The notes under the pieces: model-generated | The model's input: only the letters and a program-made list of their open reading frames with translations | The model's database searches: none | Told to the model about the DNA's origin: nothing | Made by a program: the position numbers and the translations under genes | Shown here: in pieces, positions 7,028-15,585 of the stretch | Numbering within the stretch: the first letter of the stretch is position 1 | How the letters are laid out: each line of letters begins with the position of its first letter | Source: Actinomycetospora straminea | GTDB taxonomy: Bacteria > Actinomycetota > Actinomycetes > Mycobacteriales > Pseudonocardiaceae | Direction: 5' to 3' | Assembly: GCF_028737255.1 (NCBI RefSeq) | Contig: NZ_JAQZAN010000005.1 | Location: forward strand, 124,001 to 188,000 | Length of the DNA stretch: 64,000 bases

Positions 7028-8211
7028 CCGACGTCCGCACCCGTCACCACGACGGCCCGGTCGACGTCGCGGTCACCGACGGACGGATCGGCGCCGTGGG
7101 CCCGGGGCTGGAGCACCCCGGACCAGTCCTCGACGGCCACGGACGGGTCGTCCTCCCCGGCCTCGTCGAGCCGCACCTGCACCTCGACAAGGCGATGCTC
7201 GGCGCGGAGGTCGTCGGTTCGCTCGACGACGCCGTCGCCCGCACCGCCGAGCGCAAGCAGACCTTCACCGCCGAGGACGTCCGCGCCCGCGCCACGGACC
7301 TGCTGACCCGCGCCCACGCCGCCGGCGTCACGCGCGTCCGCACCCCCGTCGACGTCGACCCGACCGTGGGCCTGACCAGCCTCGACGTGCTCCTCGAGCT
7401 CCGCGACGCGTGGCGCGGGGCGGTCGACCTCCAGGTCGTCGCGTTCCCGCAGGAGGGCATCGCCGCCCGCCCCGGTACCCGCGACCTGCTCCTCGAGGCC
7501 CTGGCCCGCGGCGCCGACGTCCTCGGGGCCTGCAGCTACGCCGAGGACGACGTCGACGCCTGCCGCGAGCACGTGCGCGACGTGCTCGCCCTGGCCGAGC
7601 GGCACGGCGTGCCCGTCGACGTCCACGCCGACTTCGCCGCCGGGGCGGGTGGGGGTGCCACCGACCCGCGCCACGACCTGGCCGCCGAGATCGCGGCGAT
7701 GACGAGCGCGGCGGGGCTCGGCGGCCGCGTCGTCCTCGGCCACGTGACCACCCTCGCCGGCCTCGACCCCGACCGGCGGCGCCGCACTGCCGACGCGCTC
7801 GCCGCCGCGAGCGTCGGGGTGGCGGTCCTCCCGCCCACCGACCTCTACCTCGTCGGCGCCTCCGCCCCGGTCCGCGAGCTGCGCGACGCCGGCGTGCGCG
7901 TCGCGTGCTCGTCGAACAACGTCCGCAACGCCTTCACCCCGTTCGGCACCGGCGACCCGCTCGACGCCGCCCTGACCCTCGGCCACATGCAGGGCGTGGA
8001 GCTCGACACGCTGCTGGACATGGTCACCGGCGACGCGGCGGCGCTGATCGGGGACGGGGTCCACGACGGGGTCCACGACGTCGTGCCGGGCGCCCGCGCC
8101 GACCTCGTCCTGCTCGACGCCCCCGACGCCGCCACCGGCCTGCTCGACCGCGCGCCCCGCACCCACGTCGCGGACCTCGAGACGGTGCGAACGGGGAGTT
8201 CGCGCGCGTAG
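7000..8211 (+). CDS. Amidohydrolase of the cytosine deaminase-like (CodA/AtzC-type) family
   Basis: The protein has 403 residues from GTG at 7000, overlapping the end of pepE by 28 bases. The metal-binding EPHLHLDKAM motif is near residue 57, VPVDVHADF near 206 and GRVVLGHVT near 245, as in metal-dependent (beta/alpha)8 amidohydrolases. Where CodA-type enzymes carry an aspartate (typically SDNVRD), this protein reads CSSNNVRNAFTPFGTGD, so an expected metal/proton-shuttle Asp is Asn. The rest of the loop is conserved, so it may be a functional variant class with a different substrate. Coupling with peptidase E suggests breakdown of small amide or ring nitrogen compounds, which is inference. 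Confidence 0.8.
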   Translation: MAARDTYLLTDVRTRHHDGPVDVAVTDGRIGAVGPGLEHPGPVLDGHGRVVLPGLVEPHLHLDKAMLGAEVVGSLDDAVARTAERKQTFTAEDVRARATDLLTRAHAAGVTRVRTPVDVDPTVGLTSLDVLLELRDAWRGAVDLQVVAFPQEGIAARPGTRDLLLEALARGADVLGACSYAEDDVDACREHVRDVLALAERHGVPVDVHADFAAGAGGGATDPRHDLAAEIAAMTSAAGLGGRVVLGHVTTLAGLDPDRRRRTADALAAASVGVAVLPPTDLYLVGASAPVRELRDAGVRVACSSNNVRNAFTPFGTGDPLDAALTLGHMQGVELDTLLDMVTGDAAALIGDGVHDGVHDVVPGARADLVLLDAPDAATGLLDRAPRTHVADLETVRTGSSRA

Positions 8212-8233
8212 ACGCCGCGAACCGCCCGTTCGC
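8187..8233 (+). terminator. Two-tier stem-loop at the end of the amidohydrolase gene
   Basis: Outer arms GCGAACGGG (8187-8195) and CCCGTTCGC (8225-8233) pair perfectly. Inside them TTCGCG (8199-8204) pairs with CGCGAA (8216-8221). The stop codon of the amidohydrolase (8209-8211) lies in the loop. No U-tract follows, as is usual in GC-rich actinomycetes. Confidence 0.55.
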
Positions 8234-8278
8234 TGCGTCGACCCGCCACCCCGAGCAGCGCCCGCGCCGCGACCGGCG

Positions 8279-8284
8279 CAGACT
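8279..8284 (+). promoter_or_regulatory. -10 hexamer of a leaderless promoter
   Basis: CAGACT ends seven bases before the ATG at 8292 of the FAD/iron-sulfur dehydrogenase gene. It lies just downstream of the stem-loop that ends the previous unit. Confidence 0.35.
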
Positions 8285-8291
8285 GACCCCG

Positions 8292-11249
8292 ATGACCACC
8301 ATGCGCCGTTCGTCCGCCGAGTCCCTGCTGGCCGAGGACCTGCGCTCGGCGGTGCGCGGGCGGGTGCGCTTCGACACCGCGAGCCGGGCCATGTGGTCCG
8401 CGGACGCCTCGAACTACCGCCACGTGCCCCTCGGGGTCGTGCAGCCCGTCGACCTCGACGACGTCGAGGCGGCCGTCGACGTGGCGCGCCGGTACGCGGT
8501 GCCGGTGCTGCCGCGCGGGGCGAGCACGAGCATCGGCGGGATGGCGGTCAACGAGGCCCTGATCCTCGACTTCTCGCGCCACCTCGACCGCGTCCTCGAG
8601 ATCGACCCCGCGTCCCGCACCGCCCGCGTGCAGCCCGGTGTGGTCCTCGACGACCTGCGCGAGGCCGCGCGGCCCCACGGCCTGACCTTCGGCCCCGACC
8701 CGTCGACGCACAACCGCTGCACGCTCGGCGGGATGATCGCCAACAACGCGTGCGGGTCGCACTCGGTGGCGTGGGGCAAGACCGTCGACAACGTCCGCGA
8801 GCTCGACGTCCTGCTCGCCGACGGGACGCGGATGACCGTCGGCCGCACCCCCGACCTCGCCGCGGCGGGGCAGCGGCCCGGCCGGGAGGGCGAGGTCTAC
8901 CGCGAGCTGACGCGGCTGCGCGACCGGTACGAGACGACGATCCGCGACGAGCTCGTCGTCGACGGCCTCACCCGGCGGGTCAGCGGCTACAACCTCGACC
9001 AGCTCCTCGAGGACGCCGGCGTCGACCTCGCCCGCGCGCTGGTCGGCACCGAGGGCACGTGCGCGACGATCCTCGAGGCGACCGTCGAGCTGGTCGAAGC
9101 GCCGCCGGTGCGGGCGCTGTGCGTGCTCGGGTTCCCCGACGCCTACACCGCCGCCGACCACGTCATGCCCATCCGCGAGCACGCCCCGCTGACCATCGAG
9201 GGCGTCGACGTCGGCGTCATCGGGGCGCTGCGCGCGAGCCGGCCCGACGACCGCACCCCCGAGCAGCTGCCCGAGGGCAAGGGCTGGCTCTACGTCGAGA
9301 CCGGCGGCGCCGACCGCGCGGAGGCCGAGGCGAAGGCGACGGCCATCGGCAGGGAGATGGCGAAGTACGGCGCCAGCGTCAAGGTCGTCTCCGAGTCGTC
9401 GCAGATGCGGGCGCTGTGGAAGGTCCGCGAGGACGGGTCGGGCATCGTCACCCGCTCCCCCGACGGCGGCGAGGCGTGGCCCGGGTGGGAGGACGCGGCG
9501 GTCCCGCCGGCGAGCATGGGCGCCTACCTGCGCCAGTTCGACGCGCTGCTGCGCCGCCACGGGCGCCAGGGCGCCTACTACGGGCACTTCGGCGACGGCT
9601 GCCTGCACGTGCGCATCGACTTCGACCTGCTCACCCGCCCCGGCCTCGCCAACTTCCGCGCCTTCCTGCTCGACGCCGCCGACCTCGTCGCCGAGCACGG
9701 CGGATCGGTCTCCGGCGAGCACGGCGACGGCCAGGCCCGCGCCGAGCTGCTCGAGCGGACCTACTCCCCGCAGCTCATCGAGGCGTTCGGCGCGTTCAAG
9801 GGCGTCTGGGACCCCGAGGGCCGCATGAACCCCGGCCGCGTCGTCGAGCCGAAGAAGATGGACGACGACCTCAAGGTCTTCGTCGGCGTGCCCACCATCG
9901 GCCCGCGCACCGAGCTGCACTACACCGACGACCGCGGCAGCTTCACCCGCGCGAGCCGGCGCTGCATCGGCGTCGCCAAGTGCATCACCGACTCGGGCGG
10001 CTACATGTGCCCGAGCTACCGCGTCACCGGCGAGGAGATGCACTCCACGCGCGGGCGCGCGCGGATGCTCTTCGAGATGGCGTCGGGCCAGCTCGTGCCC
10101 GACGGCTGGCGCTCCACCGAGGTCCGCGACGCCCTCGACCTGTGCCTGTCCTGCAAGGCGTGCCAGCGCGACTGCCCGGTCGGCGTGGACATGGCCACCT
10201 ACAAGGCCGAGTTCCTCGCCCAGCACTACGCGGGCCGCGCGCGGGAGCGCCCGCGCAGCCACTGGTCGATGGGCCACCTGCCCCGCTGGCTGCGCCTGGC
10301 CACCGCGGTGCCGGGTGTGCCGCGGCTGGCCAATGCGCTCGCGCGTCGGCCGGCGCTGGCGTCGATCGCGAAGCGCCTCGGCGGCATCGCCCCGCAGCGC
10401 GACATCCCCGAGCTCGCCCCGACGCCGCTGCGCCGGCTCGCGGGGCCGCACCCGGCGCGGCACGACAGCCCGCGCCCGCGCGTGCTGCTGTGGCCCGACA
10501 CGTTCACCTCGGCGTTCGACCCGGACCTCGCGCTTGACGCCATCGCGGTGCTCGAGCACCTCGGCTACCGGGTCGAGCTCCCGGACCGGGGCGTGTGCTG
10601 CGGGCTGACCTGGCACACCACCGGCCAGCTCGGCACCGCGCGCAAGGTCGTGCGGCGCAGCCTCGACGTCGTCAAGCCGTGGCTCGACGACGGCGTCCCG
10701 GTCGTCGGGCTCGAGCCCTCGTGCACCGCGGCGCTGCGCCAGGACGTCGTCGAGCTCCTCGGCGAGGACGACGAGGACGCGGTCCGGCTCAAGGCCTCGA
10801 CCCGCACGCTCGCCGAGGTGCTCGCCGCCCACGTCGACGAGCTGCGCGCCGGCGTCGTCGCCACCGGGCAGAAGGCGCTCGCCCAGATCCACTGCCACCA
10901 GTACGCGGCGATGGGCTTCGACGCCGACCGCGCGGTGCTGGGCGCACTGGGCGTCGACACCCAGGTGCTCGACGAGGGCTGCTGCGGGCTCGCCGGCAAC
11001 TTCGGGTTCGAGGACGGGCACTACGAGGTCTCGACGGCGTGCGCGGAGCGGGGCCTCATGCCCGCGGTCCGCGCCGCCGACCCGGACACCGCGGTGCTCG
11101 CCGACGGGTTCTCGTGCCGGACCCAGATCCGCCAGCTCGAGGCCGGCTCCGAGCCGGTGCACCTGGCCCAGCTCGCGGCGACCGCGCTGGGCCTGCGGTC
11201 GCGGGAGCGGGCGGTCGGGCGGGCGGTCGGGAGCGCGACGGGCTCATGA
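8292..11249 (+). CDS. FAD-linked oxidase fused to a 4Fe-4S/CCG dehydrogenase (D-2-hydroxyacid dehydrogenase type)
   Basis: This 985-residue fusion resembles D-lactate/D-2-hydroxyglutarate dehydrogenases such as YdiJ and Dld-II. An FAD-binding type 4 domain spans about 25-200 (PRGASTSIGGMAVN and GGMIANNACGSHS). The C-terminal oxidase cap runs to about 535, with HFGDGCLHVR and SVSGEHGDGQARAELLE. Two ferredoxin-like clusters follow, starting CIGVAKC near 557 and CLSCKACQRDCPVG near 617. Two CCG domains are marked by GVCCGL near 767 and GCCGLAGNFG near 894. It should oxidise a 2-hydroxyacid in the cytoplasm or at the membrane and pass electrons to quinone. The ATG at 8292 follows a CAGACT box by seven bases. 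The exact hydroxyacid is unknown. Confidence 0.88.
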   Translation: MTTMRRSSAESLLAEDLRSAVRGRVRFDTASRAMWSADASNYRHVPLGVVQPVDLDDVEAAVDVARRYAVPVLPRGASTSIGGMAVNEALILDFSRHLDRVLEIDPASRTARVQPGVVLDDLREAARPHGLTFGPDPSTHNRCTLGGMIANNACGSHSVAWGKTVDNVRELDVLLADGTRMTVGRTPDLAAAGQRPGREGEVYRELTRLRDRYETTIRDELVVDGLTRRVSGYNLDQLLEDAGVDLARALVGTEGTCATILEATVELVEAPPVRALCVLGFPDAYTAADHVMPIREHAPLTIEGVDVGVIGALRASRPDDRTPEQLPEGKGWLYVETGGADRAEAEAKATAIGREMAKYGASVKVVSESSQMRALWKVREDGSGIVTRSPDGGEAWPGWEDAAVPPASMGAYLRQFDALLRRHGRQGAYYGHFGDGCLHVRIDFDLLTRPGLANFRAFLLDAADLVAEHGGSVSGEHGDGQARAELLERTYSPQLIEAFGAFKGVWDPEGRMNPGRVVEPKKMDDDLKVFVGVPTIGPRTELHYTDDRGSFTRASRRCIGVAKCITDSGGYMCPSYRVTGEEMHSTRGRARMLFEMASGQLVPDGWRSTEVRDALDLCLSCKACQRDCPVGVDMATYKAEFLAQHYAGRARERPRSHWSMGHLPRWLRLATAVPGVPRLANALARRPALASIAKRLGGIAPQRDIPELAPTPLRRLAGPHPARHDSPRPRVLLWPDTFTSAFDPDLALDAIAVLEHLGYRVELPDRGVCCGLTWHTTGQLGTARKVVRRSLDVVKPWLDDGVPVVGLEPSCTAALRQDVVELLGEDDEDAVRLKASTRTLAEVLAAHVDELRAGVVATGQKALAQIHCHQYAAMGFDADRAVLGALGVDTQVLDEGCCGLAGNFGFEDGHYEVSTACAERGLMPAVRAADPDTAVLADGFSCRTQIRQLEAGSEPVHLAQLAATALGLRSRERAVGRAVGSATGS

Positions 11250-11560
11250 GGCCGGGCGTCCTGCGCTGGCTCGGGTACGCGTTCGGGGCGCGGCTGCCGG
11301 TGCGGTACGCCCCGTGGGTGCTGCACGACCTGACCTGCCGGACGTGGTTCCTGCGCCACCTCGGCCGCTCCGCGGTGCAGGCCACGCCGGCCGCGCTGCT
11401 GGCGCTGCTGCCCGGGCCCGCGTGGCTGCGGGTCACGCTGCCGCTGTTCGTGCTGTTCTCGACGCTGTTCATGGCGGCGCTGTTCTCGCCGATGGTCCGG
11501 GAGAAGCGGCTCTACCAGCACGGCTACCTGCCCGAGGTCGTGCTCCGCGAGGACGACTGA
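11246..11560 (+). CDS. DUF5313 small membrane protein
   Basis: The 104-residue protein overlaps the previous gene by ATGA, so it is co-translated with it. It has the DUF5313 layout: an N-terminal LRWLGYAFGARLPVRYAPWV segment, a conserved VLHDLTCRTWFLRHL core, two hydrophobic helices near residues 45-80, and a C-terminal RLYQHGYLPE tail. The family is restricted to Actinomycetota and has no known function. Its coupling to the hydroxyacid dehydrogenase may just be gene order. Confidence 0.75.
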   Translation: MRPGVLRWLGYAFGARLPVRYAPWVLHDLTCRTWFLRHLGRSAVQATPAALLALLPGPAWLRVTLPLFVLFSTLFMAALFSPMVREKRLYQHGYLPEVVLREDD

Positions 11561-11581
11561 TCAGGTGCGCCTCCGGCGCTC

Positions 11582-11621
11582 GTGAGCAGAAAGGAGTGCT
11601 GGGGCACTCTTTTCTGCTCAC
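11582..11621. terminator. 18-bp-stem bidirectional terminator hairpin
   Basis: Arms at 11582-11599 and 11604-11621 pair over 18 positions with one G-T wobble and a TGGG loop. The stem contains A/T runs on both sides, so each strand shows a short T-run near the hairpin. It sits exactly between the convergent DUF5313 and lipoprotein peptidase genes, and the stop of the latter (11618-11620) is inside the stem. It should end transcription from both directions. Confidence 0.85.
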
Positions 11622-13102
11622 CTGCCCGCAGGGCACCGGTCGGGGGGCGTGACGCGCGGGTCGAGCAGGTAGGCGGTGTAGGCCTCGGTGGCGCAGCGGC
11701 TGGGGGCGTCGAGGGTCGTGTGGCCGATGGCGTCGACGACGAGGACGTGCGCGGCCGCGAGCTGGGACGCGGTGGCCCGGGCGTCGATCAGCGGCGTCGT
11801 GGAGTCGTAGCGCGAGTTGACCAGCAGCGCCGGCGCGGCCAGGGGCGCGTTCCACGGGCCGAGGTAGCGGTCGGGGTCGATGGCGGGCCAGCCGACGCAC
11901 ATGGCGTGGTTGAGCGCCGTCGACGCGCCGACGACCGGGTGCGCGGCCTGCTCGGCGACCACCGCGGCGTCCATGTCGGCCGCGGACGGCGTGACGCTGT
12001 CGGTGCACTGGATCGCGAGGTACGACGGCGAGTGTTCCGGCGCCCACGGTTGTGCGGGCAGCGGGACGCGCCCGCCCGAGGGCGGCGCGCCCGGGGCCAG
12101 GGCGGCCAGCGCGCGCATCAGCCCCGGCAGCCGGCCCTCGGTCTGCAGCGCCCGGTCGATGCGCGCGACGAGCTCCGCGGACGTGGTGCCGGGCAGGGTC
12201 CCGGCGGCCGCGGCGGCGACGACGTCGGTGGCGCGGGCCCGCGCGTCGGGACCCAGCGGGCAGGTCGGGGTGGCGGCGCACCCGTCGAGCGCGACCCCGA
12301 ACGCCTCCTCCCACGCCTCGCTCACCCCGGCGCGCACGTCGACCGGCAGCCGCTCGGTGCCCGGCGCGCCCGCGGCGTTCGCGACGAGGTCGAGGCTGCC
12401 GTCCAGGACCATCGCGCGGGTGTGGGACGGGAAGAGGTTCGCGTAGGTCGCCGCGGAGTACGTGCCGTACGAGTAGCCGTAGAGGCTCACCGTCTCCTCG
12501 CCGAGCGCCTGGCGGACGAGGTCGACGTCGCGGGCGGCGTTGGCCGTGGACAGGTGCCCGAGGCGCTCCCCGGTGCCGGCGAGGCAGGCGCGCCCCGGCT
12601 CGGCGGCCGAGGCCCAGAAGGCGGGCGTGCGCGCCGGGCCGACGGGCGCGGGCACCCGCTCGCCCCCGAACGGCCCGCACGTCACCGGCGCGGAGCCCCC
12701 GGTGCCCCGCGGGTCGATGGTCAGCAGGTCGAACCGGGCACGCAGCGCCTCGAAGCGTCCGGCGAGGCGGCGCAGGCTCGCCGTGCCCGGGGAGCCGGGG
12801 CCGCCGTAGTTGACGACGAGGGTGCCGAGCCGCGCGGCGGGGTCGGTGGCGGGCATCCGCAGGGCCGCGAGGGTGATCGTCGGGCCGCCCGGGCGGCGGT
12901 AGTCGAGCGGCACGACGACGTCGGCGCACTGGCCTCCACCGCAGGCCCGCCAGTCCAGGGCCGGCACCGGCGCGCCGTTGGTGCCCATCGGCGGCGCACC
13001 CGCCCCGGGTCCGGGACCGCCGCCCGGGCGCGAGCACCCGGTGAGCAGGAGGGCCACGACCGCGAGCACGACGACCGGGGTCAGCCCCGCGCGCGATCTC
13101 AC
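11618..13102 (-). CDS. Secreted alpha/beta-hydrolase lipoprotein (tripeptidyl aminopeptidase / Hip1-CaeA-like)
   Basis: The 494-residue product has a lipoprotein signal: hydrophobic residues 8-20 end in the lipobox LLTGC, so Cys22 would be lipidated after export. The mature part is a large alpha/beta hydrolase of the Streptomyces tripeptidyl aminopeptidase and mycobacterial CaeA/Hip1 group. It shows an oxyanion-side VVNYGGPGSPG motif near 95, the nucleophile elbow YGYSYGTYSA near 200, and a C-terminal TAP-like domain with NSRYDSTTP and the catalytic histidine in DAIGHTTL. Probable role: trimming peptides or processing proteins outside the membrane. GTG at 13102 follows a CATGAT -10 box by six bases. 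Confidence 0.87.
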   Translation of the reverse strand: MRSRAGLTPVVVLAVVALLLTGCSRPGGGPGPGAGAPPMGTNGAPVPALDWRACGGGQCADVVVPLDYRRPGGPTITLAALRMPATDPAARLGTLVVNYGGPGSPGTASLRRLAGRFEALRARFDLLTIDPRGTGGSAPVTCGPFGGERVPAPVGPARTPAFWASAAEPGRACLAGTGERLGHLSTANAARDVDLVRQALGEETVSLYGYSYGTYSAATYANLFPSHTRAMVLDGSLDLVANAAGAPGTERLPVDVRAGVSEAWEEAFGVALDGCAATPTCPLGPDARARATDVVAAAAAGTLPGTTSAELVARIDRALQTEGRLPGLMRALAALAPGAPPSGGRVPLPAQPWAPEHSPSYLAIQCTDSVTPSAADMDAAVVAEQAAHPVVGASTALNHAMCVGWPAIDPDRYLGPWNAPLAAPALLVNSRYDSTTPLIDARATASQLAAAHVLVVDAIGHTTLDAPSRCATEAYTAYLLDPRVTPPDRCPAGR

Positions 13103-13120
13103 CGGCCCATCATGACCGCC

Positions 13121-14644
13121 CTAGTGCATGTCCACGATCGACGGCCACAGCGCCGACCAGGGCGCGCGGGGCGTGCAGAGGGCGAGCGGGACGTCGCCGT
13201 TGATCACGGCGTTGGCCGTGGGGTCCCGGTGCGGCGGCAGGGGCGTGACCGTCGCGCAGAAGCGGTCGGCCCCGCGGACCGGCCCGACGAGGATCGCGGT
13301 GGTGGCGGTGTCGGGCGGCGGGCCGAAGAACCCGAAGCCGCGGTGGCCGCTGTGCACCGGCGGCAGGCCGGCGGCGGGCCCGTACCGGTCGAGGGCCGAG
13401 GCGTACCAGTAGGACCAGGCGAGCACCGTCGTGCGCGCCTGCTCGCCGGGCGGCAGCGCGCGGTACGCCGCGGCGGTGTCGGCGGCGAGGCTCGGCCAGC
13501 CGACCTGCCCGGAGGCGAGGAAGTCGCCCCGCTCGACGCGCCAGGACGCCGGCCCGAGCGGCAGCGCCAGGACGGCGACGACCAGCGCCGACGCGACGAC
13601 GGCCGGGACCGAGACCGTCCAGGACCACCACCGCGCGGGCGCCCGGTCCTGCAGGGCGACCGCCCCGGCGGCGACGAGGACCGCGGCCAGGCCCATCACG
13701 TAGTACGGCCGACCGCCGACCGTGACCATGGCCGCGATCGTCACGACGGCCCCGATCCCGACCGCCCGCCACGGCCGCAGGGCGTCGCTGCGCAGGAGCG
13801 CCCACAGCCCGGCACCGGCGAGCACGAGGCCCGGGACGAGCCCGACGTCCCACGCGGCGAAGGGCAGGAAGGACCAGCGGTTGCCGGTCAGGCCGCCCTC
13901 GCCCACGACCACCGCGCCCATCCGCAGCTGCGGCCAACCGTGCGCGGCCTGCCACAGCAGCGTCGGCACCGTCGACGCCGCCGCGACGACCAGCGCGACC
14001 CACAGCGCCGGCCGCGCGAGCAGGCGGCGCGGGCCGGCCACCAGCACGCCGACCGCCAGTGCCGCGACGAGGACCGGCACGAGGAACTTGCCGAACAGGG
14101 CCACCGCGAGCACCGGTCCCGCCGCGAGCAGCAGGCGGTCCCGGCGCGTGCGGATCCAGCGCACGACCAGCCAGAGCAGCAGGGTCCAGAAGAACGGGTC
14201 GAGCGTCGAGGTCGCCAGCAGGTGACCCGTCGCGAGCAGGAACGGCGAGATCGCGATCGCGGCGCCGGCGAGCAGCTGCGCCCGGCGTCGACCACCCAGC
14301 TCCGCGGCGAGCAGCGCGGCGAGCACCACGTGCCCGGCGGTGGCCAGCGTGGCGGGCAGGCGCAGCACCACCAGGTTCCCGGGCGCCAGGTGGTCCAGCG
14401 CGGTGGCGAGCCACGGCACCAGGGGCGGCTGGTCGGCGTAGCCCCAGGCCAGGTGCCGGCCGGCGGCGAGGAAGTAGAGCTCGTCGCCGAATGCCCCGTA
14501 CCAGGCCGAGCAGACGCCGTGCACGACCGCGACGGCGGCGGCGAGCAGCAGCACGGGGCGCCAGGCGGTGCGGGGCTCCGGCGAAGACGCGCCCGCACCG
14601 ACGGCGACCGGGACGACGGTGGGCAGCGGGGCCGTGGCGGTCAT
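13121..14644 (-). CDS. Polytopic glycosyltransferase, ArnT/PMT (GT39/GT83-like) family
   Basis: The 507-residue protein has about 10-12 hydrophobic helices and the signature of C-type lipid-linked sugar transferases: a first extracytoplasmic loop with acidic FGDELYFLAAGRHLAWGY near residue 52, and QPPLVPWLA near 72. Such enzymes move a sugar from a polyprenyl-phosphate donor to a protein, lipid or glycan on the outer membrane face. The C-terminal 120 residues form a soluble domain with CATVTPLPPH and two cysteines. It lies 18 bases upstream of the lipoprotein peptidase and may be transcribed with it. ATG at 14644 has a GGGGAG Shine-Dalgarno-like stretch upstream. Donor and acceptor are unknown. 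Confidence 0.8.
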   Translation of the reverse strand: MTATAPLPTVVPVAVGAGASSPEPRTAWRPVLLLAAAVAVVHGVCSAWYGAFGDELYFLAAGRHLAWGYADQPPLVPWLATALDHLAPGNLVVLRLPATLATAGHVVLAALLAAELGGRRRAQLLAGAAIAISPFLLATGHLLATSTLDPFFWTLLLWLVVRWIRTRRDRLLLAAGPVLAVALFGKFLVPVLVAALAVGVLVAGPRRLLARPALWVALVVAAASTVPTLLWQAAHGWPQLRMGAVVVGEGGLTGNRWSFLPFAAWDVGLVPGLVLAGAGLWALLRSDALRPWRAVGIGAVVTIAAMVTVGGRPYYVMGLAAVLVAAGAVALQDRAPARWWSWTVSVPAVVASALVVAVLALPLGPASWRVERGDFLASGQVGWPSLAADTAAAYRALPPGEQARTTVLAWSYWYASALDRYGPAAGLPPVHSGHRGFGFFGPPPDTATTAILVGPVRGADRFCATVTPLPPHRDPTANAVINGDVPLALCTPRAPWSALWPSIVDMH

Positions 14645-14749
14645 CGGTCAGCAAGCTCCCCGCGCGCCGTCGTGACCCATCCGGGGGACCCTAGGCGACA
14701 CGCTCCCGCGGGCCGGACGCGGCATGCCGGTACGGCAGACTGCGCGTCG

Positions 14750-15499
14750 ATGGAGCTCACGGGCAGCTGGACCACGGCGCTGCCGGCCGGCGTCGTCGAG
14801 CGCTACGAGCTGCGCGAGACGCGCAACGCCGCCGCTGTGCTCGCGGCCACGAGCCCGGACGAGTTCGCCGAGATCTGCGCGGTGCTCTCCGACTTCGCCC
14901 TCACCACCGCCGACCTCGTCGAGGCGGGCGGCAACGAGTCCCGCCTGGCCGCGCGGCTCAACGCCGCCTTCCGGTCGCGCGGGTGGCGCGAGGGGCGCGT
15001 CGACACCGTCGTCACCTCGCGGCTGCAGGTCCAGCCGTGGGCCCCCGCCGGGGAGGTCGGGGTGACGGTGCGCGAGAGCGAGGTCGTCAACGAGGGCTAC
15101 AAGGTCGACAACGTCAAGGGCCGGGTGGCGCTCGACGTCGAGTGGAACGCCAAGGACGGCAACCTCGACCGCGACATCTCCGCCTACCGGGCGCTGTACG
15201 ACGCGGGCCTCATCGACGGCGCGGTCCTGCTCACCCGCACCCACGACGACCTGCGCGACCTCGCCCGCGAGCTGGCGCGCGCGGCGGGGCGCAGCGACGA
15301 CGAGGTCCGCAGCCGGCTGTCGACGTCGACGACCACCCACCTCGGCAAGCTGGAGTCCCGGATGACGCGCGGCGACGCCGGCGGCTGCCCCCTGCTCGCC
15401 GTCGCGATCTCCCGGCGCTGCTGGGTGCCCGCTGACGGCGAGCCGGCGCGCCCCGAGGCCCCGGCACCGTGGATGCTCACCGACGGGGTGAGCTGGTGA
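14750..15499 (+). CDS. Type II restriction endonuclease, BglII/BstYI family
   Basis: The 249-residue protein fits the BglII-type endonuclease family: YKVDNVKGRVALDVEWNAKD at residues 117-136 is the PD-(D/E)xK-like core (probable metal ligands Asp120, Asp129 and Glu131), followed by GNLDRDISAYRALYDAGLID, a stretch strongly conserved in family members annotated from genomes. Enzymes of this family known from biochemistry cut AGATCT (BglII) or RGATCY (BstYI), all with a GATC core. A methyltransferase gene follows immediately, as expected for a restriction-modification unit. ATG at 14750 follows CAGACT by eight bases. The recognition site here is not provable from sequence. Confidence 0.85.
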   Translation: MELTGSWTTALPAGVVERYELRETRNAAAVLAATSPDEFAEICAVLSDFALTTADLVEAGGNESRLAARLNAAFRSRGWREGRVDTVVTSRLQVQPWAPAGEVGVTVRESEVVNEGYKVDNVKGRVALDVEWNAKDGNLDRDISAYRALYDAGLIDGAVLLTRTHDDLRDLARELARAAGRSDDEVRSRLSTSTTTHLGKLESRMTRGDAGGCPLLAVAISRRCWVPADGEPARPEAPAPWMLTDGVSW

Positions 15500-15585
15500 G
15501 CGGGCACCCGGCGCACGACCGGTCACTGTCGGACCCCGCCGCTAGCGTCCCGCCCACCCCGACCCCGGCGAGGAGGCCCGAGACG

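Noticed and set aside
7845-11162. An 1105-codon open frame on the minus strand
   Set aside because: It reads antisense through the FAD/iron-sulfur dehydrogenase, whose domains and cysteine motifs are clear on the plus strand.
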